Part shown: positions 25,646-35,800 of the stretch, piece after piece | Position numbering within the stretch: the first letter of the stretch is position 1 | Layout of the letters: each line of letters begins with the position of its first letter | NCBI RefSeq assembly: GCF_025153525.1 | Contig: NZ_JANZNR010000001.1 | Span: 186,001 to 250,000, forward strand | DNA length: 64,000 bases | Origin: Psychroserpens sp. SPM9 | GTDB lineage: Bacteria; Bacteroidota; Bacteroidia; Flavobacteriales; Flavobacteriaceae | Direction of reading: 5' to 3' | Notes under the pieces: generated by a model | Told to the model about the DNA's origin: nothing | The model's database searches: none | The model's input: only the letters and a program-made list of their open reading frames with translations | Translations under genes and position numbers: made by a program

Positions 25646-28027
25646 TTAGTTTACTTTTTCAATGGTGAAACCATTCTTCACAGAAATGGTTGTTGTCTTT
25701 AAATCTTTATCAGCAGAGGAATTCCCTGTCATTATAGTAAAATCTCCAGGTTCAACTACAAAGTTGAAATCTTTATCGTACATGGCTAAACTTTCTGCAG
25801 TAATAGGAATACTTACTGTTTTAGATTCACCCGCTTTCACAAATACACGTTTGTAACCTTTTAGTTCCTTAACTGGTCTTGTGTATGAACTTCTGTTATC
25901 TCTCACATACATTTGTACAACTTCTTCGCCATCAACATTACTTGTGTTATTGACAGTAACTTCAACAGTGATGGTATCATCAATTCCTGCAAAATCAGCT
26001 TTTGAAACTGTAGGTTCAGAAAATTCGAATTTTGAAAAGCTTAAACCAAATCCAAATGGGTGTAATGGTACTTTCTTTTCGGTATTATACTTATGAATGT
26101 AAGCCGTTGGCTTATGATTATATATCATTTGTAACTGACCAACACTTCTTGGTACAGTTAATGGTAACTTTCCACTTGGATTAACTTCTCCCGTTAAGAT
26201 TTCTGCTACTGCTTGTCCGCCAAATGCTCCAGGTTCCCATGCATTTACTACAGCTTTTGCACGTTGCTCTAACCAAGGCTCTGCAATAGGGCTTCCACTT
26301 ACGTAAACTACAACAACAGGTTTATTTAGTTCAAATAGTTTATTTGCTAATTTTATTTGATTGCCAGATAATGCTAAAGTGGCGCGGTCAATGTTTTCAC
26401 CTGTGGTTTTGTTTTTCCAATCGTGTCTGTATGAGTTTTCACCCAAAACCAATATGATGATATCCGATTGTGCTGCCCTTTGCTTTGCAGTGGCAATATT
26501 CTCATCTGTAATCCATTTTGAACGTTGACCACAATCGTAATAATCTGTTGCGTAGTTATACTTTTCAGCCAAATTATCAATACCTTCTTTTATGGTAACA
26601 TAGTTATCTTCTGGTTGTGGTGATGTCCAATCACCAAGCGTTGTCATATTATCTGCATTAGGACCAGTGATGAAAATTTTCTTTCCTGATACATTTTTTA
26701 GTGGAAGAAAACCATTGTTTTTTTGAAGCACAACACCTTTTCTAGCCTGTTCTAAAGCTGTCTGTTTGTGTTCTTCGGTAAAAATTTTGCTTTTTATACT
26801 CTCTAAATCGATAAATGGGTTTTCAAAAAGTCCTAATCTAAATTTCGCTTCCAGAATTTTATAAACAGCATCATTTACACGCTCTTCACTTAGCTTACCT
26901 TCATTAACTAACTCAACTACATAATCTTGAAAATAGGGTCCGTGCATATTCATATCCATACCCGCTCCAACCGAAAACTGAACAGATTCTTTAAAGTCTC
27001 TAGCAACATGATGCCATTTTGCGATACGTGAAATATCATTCCAGTCGCTCACATAAAATCCTTTAAAGCCCCAACGGTCACGCATTAAGTCGGTCATCAT
27101 GAACTCATCCATATGTCCTGGCATCCCATTTACTTCGTTGTGTGCAGCCATAATAGAAAACACGTTAGCTTCTTGAACCGCTCTACGATAAGGTGGTAAG
27201 AACATTTCAAAAAGTGTTCGTTTTGACACATCGGTTGGTGAAGCATTGAGTCCATTGACAGACTGGCTACCCGCAATTAGATGTTTTGCACAAGCAATAA
27301 CTTTATCACTTCCAGAAAAGTCATCACCTTGCAATCCTTTGATCGCCGCAACACCCATATTCCCAACAAGGAATGGATCTTCACCATAGGTTTCACCTGT
27401 TCTTCCCCAACGTGGATCTCTTAATACATCAATATTTGGTGTAAAGGTCCATTGGGTTCCTGTAGCTCGCATTTCTTTAGCTGTTTGCTGACTTGCTTTT
27501 ACCATTAAAGAGTCATCAAATGTAGCTGCTTGTGTAATTGGCGTTGGGTAAACGGTTGCGCCACCTTGATAATAGGCATTACCATGGATAGCATCTATAC
27601 CAATTAACAATGGAATTTTTAAAGGTGATTCTTGAGCTAATTCTTGAAGTTCATTGGCTTCTTCAGCAGTTAATACGTGAAGAAAAGAACCTATTTTACC
27701 TTCTCTTGTAAGTCTGGCAATATCAGTAGTTTTAAACCCAGGGTAAAAGCCTTGTGCATCATTTTTATCTAATTCTTCTTCAGATAAATCTCCTAAAGCC
27801 TTGCGCATATGTTCCATACCAACATACTGACTCATTTGCGCTGCTTTATCTTCAAGCGTCATACGAGACATCAAGTCTTCAATTCTATCTTCAACTGAAG
27901 CTGATGCTTCCAGGTAAAGTGGATTTTGATCGTTTCTAGAATTTTGTGTTTTCTTTTCATTACACGAAATTATTAATGTAGTTACAACAATAATAATAGA
28001 CATGTATTTAAATAGGTTTTTGATCAT
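25646..28027 (-). CDS. GH3 family beta-glycosidase lipoprotein
   Basis: A 793-residue GH3 enzyme. Domains: (alpha/beta)8 barrel about residues 45-370, alpha/beta sandwich about 400-620, and a C-terminal Fn3-like domain about 690-765 (VDGEEVVQMYVRDNRSSYTRP). The nucleophile is Asp328 in GFYVSDWNDI. KHLIAGSQSVNG and TPNIDVLRDPRWGRTGETYGEDP are standard GH3 substrate-binding blocks. The lipoprotein leader ends LIISC. Family members remove terminal beta-glucose, beta-xylose or GlcNAc from the non-reducing end; in the company of GH10, a beta-xylosidase role is plausible. It lies 11 bp from susD in the core operon. Confidence 0.92.
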   Translation of the reverse strand: MIKNLFKYMSIIIVVTTLIISCNEKKTQNSRNDQNPLYLEASASVEDRIEDLMSRMTLEDKAAQMSQYVGMEHMRKALGDLSEEELDKNDAQGFYPGFKTTDIARLTREGKIGSFLHVLTAEEANELQELAQESPLKIPLLIGIDAIHGNAYYQGGATVYPTPITQAATFDDSLMVKASQQTAKEMRATGTQWTFTPNIDVLRDPRWGRTGETYGEDPFLVGNMGVAAIKGLQGDDFSGSDKVIACAKHLIAGSQSVNGLNASPTDVSKRTLFEMFLPPYRRAVQEANVFSIMAAHNEVNGMPGHMDEFMMTDLMRDRWGFKGFYVSDWNDISRIAKWHHVARDFKESVQFSVGAGMDMNMHGPYFQDYVVELVNEGKLSEERVNDAVYKILEAKFRLGLFENPFIDLESIKSKIFTEEHKQTALEQARKGVVLQKNNGFLPLKNVSGKKIFITGPNADNMTTLGDWTSPQPEDNYVTIKEGIDNLAEKYNYATDYYDCGQRSKWITDENIATAKQRAAQSDIIILVLGENSYRHDWKNKTTGENIDRATLALSGNQIKLANKLFELNKPVVVVYVSGSPIAEPWLEQRAKAVVNAWEPGAFGGQAVAEILTGEVNPSGKLPLTVPRSVGQLQMIYNHKPTAYIHKYNTEKKVPLHPFGFGLSFSKFEFSEPTVSKADFAGIDDTITVEVTVNNTSNVDGEEVVQMYVRDNRSSYTRPVKELKGYKRVFVKAGESKTVSIPITAESLAMYDKDFNFVVEPGDFTIMTGNSSADKDLKTTTISVKNGFTIEKVN

Positions 28028-28038
28028 TATTTAAAATA

Positions 28039-29565
28039 TTAGTATCCAGGGTTTTGATCTGCCTGAGAGATTTCGGTATTGTTTGATAGTTCAGTTGAGG
28101 GAATAGGCAATAACATGTTTTTTACAGAAACAGGGTATATATAATCTCGATTTCCAAGGTTAGAGAAGTTATTATGTGTCTCAATGACCTCTTCCAAGAA
28201 ATATTCGTAACCACGTCTTCTCGTATCAAACCATTCATGATTTTCGCCTAATAATTCATATTGGCGTTCTCTCATAATTCTATTTCTAAATTCATCTTGT
28301 GCCATACCACTCCAATCAGCTGGTTCTGCTGCTTGAGTACCATCTGCTTGCGTTCTTGCTCTAGTTAAAACTTCGTTAACATATTGATAAGCATTTGAAG
28401 GACCATTAAGTTCATTCTCTATTTCTGCTAACATTAAGAGTAAGTCAGCATACCTCATCTTTAACATATTTCGGCTTGTAGTAGAGCCATTGAAGCTAGG
28501 GTCTAAATATTTTTTTAAACCTGTATAGCCATTATTTCCATTAATTTGAATTGGGTAAAGATTTTGAGTTGAGCCGTTTACTTTTGTATAAGAATCATAA
28601 ATAAACGTCGCCTCTATTCTTGGGTCTCCAGGATACTGATTAGCATGCTGGTCATACACTTCCTTATTAGGTCTAACACGACCAAATGTAGGATAGTCAA
28701 AAAAATCTTGAAGTGTATAAGTTCTAATGATATCTGAATTTCTTTCGGCACCGTTAGCACCATACTGAATTTCAAAAACTGCTTCTGACGTGTTTTCATT
28801 GCTTGGGTCATAAAGACTTTCAAAAACCGGCACCAAACTATATTGGCCATACACCTGAATTGCTTCATCGTAAGCAGCTTGCCACATTGCCATATCATTA
28901 TTCTCACCGGCTAGAGTCATATACACTTTAGCCAAAAACATGTTTGCTGCGGTCTTAACAGGTCTGTCAGACAAATATTCTCCCGGACTAGGAAGCATTA
29001 GTTTTGCCTTTTCAAAATCTGATATCACAAGGCTATAAACATCTTCTTTAGAGCTTCTGCCTGTATTCAAACTATCGATGTTTGCAGGTAATGTTTTAAT
29101 AGGTACACCACCAAAATAACGTACCAAATCAAAATAAGTGGCAGCTCTTATAAAGTAAGCTTGACCCAATGTTATATCTCTGTTTGGAAGTTCAGAGTCT
29201 TCCATATTAAAAATTATTGTATTTGCGACATTGATTGTAGCATACATTTGGGGCCACATACGTGTAAGCCAAGTATTATTTGGCAATGTATTTAAGCTTG
29301 TTGCATCTTCACTAGCACCTTGGTTAGAAAAAAACTTACCTGAAACAGGTGCAATAAAAGTATGGATTGAAGACCCGTGATAACCTGGTCCTGAATAACT
29401 TTTATACAAACCATTTATGGCAGTTTCTACACCTTGTTCGGTCGAAAAGACCTGTTCTTCTTCAAAGAAAGTTTCATAATCTTCTTCTAAATAATCGTCA
29501 CACCCTACATATGTTAGGCAAAATGTAACTATTCCGATAATTGCTATATATTTTTTCATTTTCAT
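28039..29565 (-). CDS. susD: SusD-like glycan-binding outer-membrane lipoprotein
   Basis: A 508-residue SusD/RagB homologue. The lipoprotein leader ends YVGC and is followed by the acidic run DDYLEEDYE, typical for surface SusD proteins. The TPR-like helical core includes QAYFIRAATYFDLVRYFGGVP, RYADLLLMLAEIENEL and FRNRIMRERQYELLGENHEWFDTRRRGYE, all hallmark SusD blocks, and the C-terminus ends in NPGY. It caps the SusC transporter and captures oligosaccharide at the surface. It is 4 bp downstream of susC and certainly cotranscribed. Specificity cannot be read from sequence. Confidence 0.95.
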   Translation of the reverse strand: MKMKKYIAIIGIVTFCLTYVGCDDYLEEDYETFFEEEQVFSTEQGVETAINGLYKSYSGPGYHGSSIHTFIAPVSGKFFSNQGASEDATSLNTLPNNTWLTRMWPQMYATINVANTIIFNMEDSELPNRDITLGQAYFIRAATYFDLVRYFGGVPIKTLPANIDSLNTGRSSKEDVYSLVISDFEKAKLMLPSPGEYLSDRPVKTAANMFLAKVYMTLAGENNDMAMWQAAYDEAIQVYGQYSLVPVFESLYDPSNENTSEAVFEIQYGANGAERNSDIIRTYTLQDFFDYPTFGRVRPNKEVYDQHANQYPGDPRIEATFIYDSYTKVNGSTQNLYPIQINGNNGYTGLKKYLDPSFNGSTTSRNMLKMRYADLLLMLAEIENELNGPSNAYQYVNEVLTRARTQADGTQAAEPADWSGMAQDEFRNRIMRERQYELLGENHEWFDTRRRGYEYFLEEVIETHNNFSNLGNRDYIYPVSVKNMLLPIPSTELSNNTEISQADQNPGY

Positions 29566-29569
29566 TTTT

Positions 29570-32500
29570 TTAGAATGTTAAATTAAGTGCTAATGTGAAG
29601 GTTCGCTGATTAGGAAAAGAATTCCAATCAACTCCTACTCTTCCTGGATCGAAAGTGAAACTAGCACCTTCAGGATCAAAGCCACTATAATTTGTAAATA
29701 GCAGTAAATTTTGACCTGAAATAGAAATGTATGCGTTGTCAAGAACTGAGGTGTCATTAAAAGGAATTCTGTATCCTAATGTGACATTAGACAGTCTTAA
29801 AAAGCTTCCGTCCTCAACAATTCGGTCTGTAAAACCAGTTTCATCAGCTAAGTCATAACCTACTCTTGGGTACGTACCATTTGGATTATCTGGTGTCCAA
29901 GCATTAAAATACGCTTCGCTTCTTACATTAGTAGAACCATTATCTGCGTAAGCTTCTCGTAATAAATTACCATTAGCGATGTCATTTCCATATACACCGT
30001 TAAATAAAGCACTCAATGACCAATTTTTATATTCGAAACTCGTTCCAAAGCCATAATTAAAATCAGGGTTTGGGTTACCTATGATTGTTAAATCATTATT
30101 ATTTATGATACCATCTCCATTTTGATCGACGAGATAAACATCCCCTAATTGCGCTGGTGTTCCATTAAAACTTGCTGCATTATCAACATCGTCTTGATTG
30201 CTCACGATTCCATTTGTTGCATAACCGTAAAACAAACCAGGTTCTTCTCCTTCGATAAAAATGTTCGCTTCTGTTTTAAAGAAATTTCCACCTGAAATCT
30301 GGCTTCCTAGATATGCGCTGTAAGTTTCTGTTCCAAATTGATTTGGAGAAAAGCCTATATCACCAACTTCATTTCTATTGAATGCAATATTTCCATACAC
30401 ATTCCATTTAAAGTTGTCGTTACTCACGATATCAGCGTTAATTGAGATTTCAATACCTTTATTGATAAGCTCTCCTCTATTAAAAAACGTAGTTTCAAAG
30501 CCATTAGATGGAGCAATAGGCGCATTTAACAATAAGTCATAAATGTTCTTATAATACACATCTACTGATCCTGTTACTCTATCATTAGCCATCCCAAAAT
30601 CTAGACCAGCATTATATTGACTCGTGGTTTCCCATTTTAATTTAGGGTTGCTAAGGTTTTGCGGCACTAAAGATGTCACAGGGTTACCCTCGGCATCAGA
30701 ATAAGGCGTTTCGGTTAGATTAAAACGTGTAATAGTACTATAAGGATCTATGGCCTGATTACCTGTTAACCCCCAACCTATTCTTAGTTTGGCTTGTGAT
30801 ATAAATTTAGAATCTTTAAGAAAGTTCTCTTCTTTCATTTTCCAAGCGAACGCAAATGCTGGGAAATAGCCCCAACGGTTATCGCCTCTAAATTTTGAAC
30901 TACCGTCTGCTCTAAATGTAGCCGTAAATAAATACTTATTAAACATGGTATAGTTAAGTCGTCCTAGATAAGACAAGAGCGACTCTTCTTCAGTATAATA
31001 AAATGTAGGCTGTTGGTTTTGACCTGTAGTAATCCCATCTGCCCTTAAATCTTGTAAAGGAAAGTTTGTAGCAGAAGCCGTTGTAAATTTAGTTTGTCTT
31101 TGATCAACGATAAACCCAACAGTTCCATTAATTCTATGGTTACGATTAAATCTATGTTTAAACATTAATGTATTATCTATGTTGTATCTAAATCTCTCAA
31201 GATTACTTAAACCAGCTTCACCATTACTAAGTGCACCTCGTCTTAAAGCTGTTCCATACCACACCTGTCTTTCTTTAACTCTATAATCTGTACCAATAGC
31301 AACTCTATATGTAAAAGCATTGGAAATTTTGTAGTCTAATTTTAGTGACCCTAACAATCTCGTTTCTTTAGATTCATCATCATAATCTGATATCCATGCT
31401 CTAGGACCGTCTAAGCTGATATCAAATTCGTCTCCTTCAAAATTATCTTCTTGTCCTATGATAGGTGCTCCTGATACGACTTGTCTAATTAAGCTATTAC
31501 TTGTACCACCAAGATTTTCTGTCCCTTTAGAAGCAAAGTTTTGAGTAAATTGTGCCGCTATTTTAGTGGTCAATTCTAGTTTATCTGTTAAATTATTGGT
31601 GAGTTTTGCATTAAAATCAGTGCTCTTCGCAATAGCTCTTGGTACAATGCCTTCATTTTGAAGATATCCAGCAGAAATATAATAGTTACCATTATCACCA
31701 CCTCCAGAAACGGCAAGTCTATACTTGTTTGTTATAGCTGTTCTGTAAGTATCATCAGTCCAATCTACACCTTCAATTCTTTCAATGGTATTAGCATTAT
31801 CAATCATAAATTGTTCATCAACTTCAAATAGAGCGATACTTCCGTCAGGATAAGTATAGTATCTAGGGTTGAAGCCTTGATTTGCTCTTATGTCATTTTG
31901 ATACTGCACGTATTGTCCCGTGTTTAACACATCAATATTATTAGTAATATGACCTATTCTTGTAGATGTATTAAATGTAAACTTAGCTTCTCCTGGCACG
32001 CCTTTTTTGGTTGTTATGATGATAACACCATTGGCACCACGAGAACCGTAAATTGCTGTTGCAGAAGCATCTTTAAGAACTTCAATGTTTTCAATATCCC
32101 TTGGATTTAATCCTGTAATACCACCTTGTGGAGACAAGTAACTATTGCCACTCGACAGTGGATCTAAGGTGTCTTCCGTAGCAGAATCGACAATAATTCC
32201 ATCAATAACATAAAGTGGTTGTGTATTCCCTGTAAGACTATTTAGACCACGAATTCTAATGCTATTTGCTGCTCCAGGTTCAAAAGAACTTTGCACCAAA
32301 ACACCTGCAGCTCTACCTTGTAAAAGTTCTTCTACATTATTGGATTGTGAGACTAAATCTTCTTTTTTATTTACTGAAGAGATGGCACCTGTTAGGTCTT
32401 TTTTATTAACCTCTCCATAACCAATAATCACAACCTCATCTAAAGTTTGTTTATCTTCCTCTAAAACAACCTTTATGTTTGTTTGAGAGTTGATAATGAC

Positions 32501-32734
32501 TTCTTTAGACTTAAATCCTAAATAACTTATTACTAAGGTTGCTGGTGTCTCATCTAAAGTAATGGTAAACTTACCATCAATATTTGTTATCTCTCCTTTT
32601 GTTGTCCCTTTAACTATAATTGAAGCTCCTGGTAGTGGGAAATTTGATTCGTCTGTTACAATTCCAGTTACTTGTAGTTGAGCAAAAGTAATTAGTGGAA
32701 GTAAGAAAAGGATTAGACCAAAGTATTTTCTCAT
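29570..32734 (-). CDS. susC: SusC-like TonB-dependent oligosaccharide transporter
   Basis: A 1054-residue TonB-dependent receptor of the SusC/RagA type. After the signal peptide (LPLITFAQ) there is a carboxypeptidase-regulatory-like domain (about 22-95, GIVTDESNFPLPGASIIVKG). A TonB-box-like LDEVVIIGYG follows at about 100. The plug domain (about 115-225) includes RIRGLNSL, PLYVIDGI, the SusC signature IENIEVLKDASATAIYGSRG and ANGVIIITTKKG. A long outer-membrane barrel ends NQRTFTLALNLTF. It imports the sulfated oligosaccharides that SusD binds. It heads the core PUL operon and is preceded by a 158-bp region with paired direct repeats and the PUL motif. Confidence 0.96.
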   Translation of the reverse strand: MRKYFGLILFLLPLITFAQLQVTGIVTDESNFPLPGASIIVKGTTKGEITNIDGKFTITLDETPATLVISYLGFKSKEVIINSQTNIKVVLEEDKQTLDEVVIIGYGEVNKKDLTGAISSVNKKEDLVSQSNNVEELLQGRAAGVLVQSSFEPGAANSIRIRGLNSLTGNTQPLYVIDGIIVDSATEDTLDPLSSGNSYLSPQGGITGLNPRDIENIEVLKDASATAIYGSRGANGVIIITTKKGVPGEAKFTFNTSTRIGHITNNIDVLNTGQYVQYQNDIRANQGFNPRYYTYPDGSIALFEVDEQFMIDNANTIERIEGVDWTDDTYRTAITNKYRLAVSGGGDNGNYYISAGYLQNEGIVPRAIAKSTDFNAKLTNNLTDKLELTTKIAAQFTQNFASKGTENLGGTSNSLIRQVVSGAPIIGQEDNFEGDEFDISLDGPRAWISDYDDESKETRLLGSLKLDYKISNAFTYRVAIGTDYRVKERQVWYGTALRRGALSNGEAGLSNLERFRYNIDNTLMFKHRFNRNHRINGTVGFIVDQRQTKFTTASATNFPLQDLRADGITTGQNQQPTFYYTEEESLLSYLGRLNYTMFNKYLFTATFRADGSSKFRGDNRWGYFPAFAFAWKMKEENFLKDSKFISQAKLRIGWGLTGNQAIDPYSTITRFNLTETPYSDAEGNPVTSLVPQNLSNPKLKWETTSQYNAGLDFGMANDRVTGSVDVYYKNIYDLLLNAPIAPSNGFETTFFNRGELINKGIEISINADIVSNDNFKWNVYGNIAFNRNEVGDIGFSPNQFGTETYSAYLGSQISGGNFFKTEANIFIEGEEPGLFYGYATNGIVSNQDDVDNAASFNGTPAQLGDVYLVDQNGDGIINNNDLTIIGNPNPDFNYGFGTSFEYKNWSLSALFNGVYGNDIANGNLLREAYADNGSTNVRSEAYFNAWTPDNPNGTYPRVGYDLADETGFTDRIVEDGSFLRLSNVTLGYRIPFNDTSVLDNAYISISGQNLLLFTNYSGFDPEGASFTFDPGRVGVDWNSFPNQRTFTLALNLTF

Positions 32735-32792
32735 AATTGATTAAATTAGTTTTGGCTAAACTAACCCAAAGCTTTTAGTTAAGGGTTTAAAA

Positions 32793-32840
32793 AAATATCA
32801 CAAAAGGTCTATTAATTGTCAAATATCACAAAAAGCCTAT
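32793..32840 (-). promoter_or_regulatory. susC upstream region: two 20-bp direct repeats plus PUL motif
   Basis: On the minus strand, ATAGGCTTTTTGTGATATTT (32840-32821) and ATAGACCTTTTGTGATATTT (32812-32793) are direct repeats with 17 of 20 bases identical, 28 bp start to start. The motif GACAATTAATAGACC (32820-32806) begins right after the first repeat and runs into the second. A near-match -7 element TAGTTTAG lies at 32763-32756. The layout suits a dimeric AraC-type activator such as the neighbouring HTCS; binding itself is inferred. Confidence 0.6.
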
Positions 32841-32892
32841 ATAAAACGGTATAAAGAACACATCTCAGATTTGTTGATGTATAGTAAAAAAA

Positions 32893-35800
32893 TTACTTTT
32901 TCAAACTTTCAAGAAACCCTGTTGGAGTCATTCCATAGAATTTTTTAAACGATGTACTGAAATATTTTGGATTAGAAAATCCAGATAGATATGCAACTTC
33001 CTTGATACTATGTTCTCCTTTGATTAATAAATTTTTTGCATGTTTAAGTTTAGTATGGATAACAAAATCTTGTGGTGATAAATCCACTAAATTTTTGAGT
33101 TTCATATATAGTGATGTTCTACTCATCCCAAAACTACTTGATAAATCATGAACTGAGAAGTTATTATTCTCAATATTTTCTATCACAGTATTTTCAAGAT
33201 TCGTTAAAAATTCATGATCATTTTTGTTTCTGTATATTTCTGCACTATCTGCATCGCTATCATGAACATATTTTATTCTGAGTTTTTGTTGCCACTTTAA
33301 GGTATTAATAATTTTTGCAAGCAAGTATTTTATATCCACTGGTTTTTCAAGGTATTCAGTAATACCCGTTTCAATACTTTCAAGTTTTTGTTCAGAATTT
33401 TGTAATACCGTAAGCATAAATACAGGAATATGATTTAAGCTAATATCCTCTTTTAAATGTTTAGCCATTTGCATACCATCCATTTCGGGCATAATGAGGT
33501 CTGTTAAAATAAGATCTGGAAAAATTGTTGAAGCGACCTCAAGACCTTCTTTCCCGTTTTTAGCTTCAAAAATTTGAAAGTAATTACCTAAGGTGTTCGA
33601 TAATAAATTTCTCAGTTCGTCATTGTCTTCAACAATTAATATTTTGCTGTTACTAAAATCTGTTAGCACTTCATGATCTTCTATTTCATCAATGGGCGCC
33701 GTAACTGTTTCCTTCTTTGAACTTAGAGCTTTATCATATTCGTATTTTAAATTTTTCATCAAAATCGTAAAAGTGGTCCCTTTATTTTCTTGACTTTCAA
33801 AAGTTATTGAGCCGTCGTTTTTTTCAAGCAATTTTTTTACCATCATTAAACCAAGCCCTGTTCCTGGACGTTGACTGTTAATAACATTTCTAGCTCTGAA
33901 ATAACGCTTTAAAATAAATTTTTGTTGATCTTTTGGAATTCCAATACCTTCATCAATAACTTCAATTTTTAAATCTCTCATTTGTGTTTTTGAGGCATTG
34001 ATTGTTATTTTTCCATTTTCAAAAGAATATTTTATCGCATTAGATATGAGATTAAGCATAATCTTATCAAAACTATCTTTATCATAGTAAAAGTCTTCAT
34101 TCCAGTTATTATTCAATACGATTTCAATATTGTGTTCTTCGGTTAAGGGTTTAAAATTATTTATTCTTTGTTGTATATGAGCATAGACATCTAACTTGGA
34201 AACATCTTGATCAACATTATTAGCAGAAGTTACCTTTTGAAAATTAAGCATTTGTTCAAAAAGAGAGTTAATGCGCTTGACAGTTGTTTTAATTCGCTTT
34301 TTAGAGTCATCTTCATTATTAATATTTTCAGTGACATTATCTAAAGACGAAATTAATATGGTTAGCGGTGTTTTTATTTCATGCGTTATATTGTTAAAAA
34401 AGTCTATTTGTTCATCTGCGTTTTTCTTCTTAATGATAACACTAGTAAAATGAATAATTGTATAAAACAATGCAATTAGAGCAAAAGCGTATAAAACATA
34501 AGCGCGATTTGTAGCCCACCAAGGTGAATTGATAGTGATTTTTAATTGACGTTCGTTGCCATAGTTACCAAACTTATTATTGGCTTTAACTTTAAATGTG
34601 TAGTCTCCTGGATTTAAGTTTGTATATGTTGCAATATTAGTACTAGATGGTATTGACCAAGTCTCATCAAAACCTTCCAAAATCCATGAGTATTTAACTT
34701 TAGAAGACGAACTATGTAATATCCCAGTAAATTGAATTTCTACAGAATTATCTTTATGATTTAAAGTAATGTTTTTTGTTTTATCAATATGTTTTTCAAG
34801 TGGTGCTTGTCCGGGATTAATAACTTTGTTGGACAGTTTAAACGTATCAAAAACTAATCTAGGTTTATAGCTTTCATTCTTAATAGTATTTGGATTAAAC
34901 ATAGTGACACCATCTATACCGCCAAAGGCAATTAAATCATCATCAAGTTTCTTAAAGCTTCCGTAATTAAATTCTGTACTGGCAAGCCCATCTTTTTTAT
35001 CATAAATATTAACAATAGTGTCGTTTTCTTCTATTTTAATATTGACAAGACCTTTGGTAGTACTAGCCCAGAGGTTATTTATATTACATACAATTATACC
35101 TTGGATAATATCTGAAGGCATTCCAGATTTAATCTTTAGTTTTTTTAGGGTTCTATCTTCTGGACTATAAAACACTAAACCTTCACCATTGGTTGCTAAA
35201 ATAAGTTGACCATTTTGAGTCTCATATACCGTATTTATAGTAGAATACGCTAATGATTTTTTTTCTGGTATAAGATCTTCAATTAACCCAAATGTTTCTA
35301 ATTGATGATTAATTTTAAATACCCCTTGCCGACCAGACACTAATATTTCGCCAGATTTGATTTCTGAAATGGATTTAATTTGTTGTATTGGATACGTCGT
35401 AATTTTATTATCAGAAGAAATGACGTTTAAGTCTTTTTCTATACCACCAGCCCATATATTATTTTTAGAATCTTTATGAATTGAGTATACCTTATCTATA
35501 ATGTGTTCTGAAACTTCTGAATTATAATGAATCCTTTTGAATGTGTCAATATTTATCTTATACAGCCCTTCATTGTAGGTTCCTGCCCACATAAAATTAT
35601 TATCTGGTTCAAGAGCCAATACAATAACATCTTCGTTAAGATTTGAATTTGACAAGTTCTTAATATGTTTCCAAGAATTATTCTTTAGATCTAAAATGCT
35701 AATTCCCTTTTTTGTACCAAACCAGATATTGCCGTTTTTGTCTTCAGCTATGGTTCTTGTAAAGTTGGTAACAATACTATTTTCGTCATTTATTTTATGG

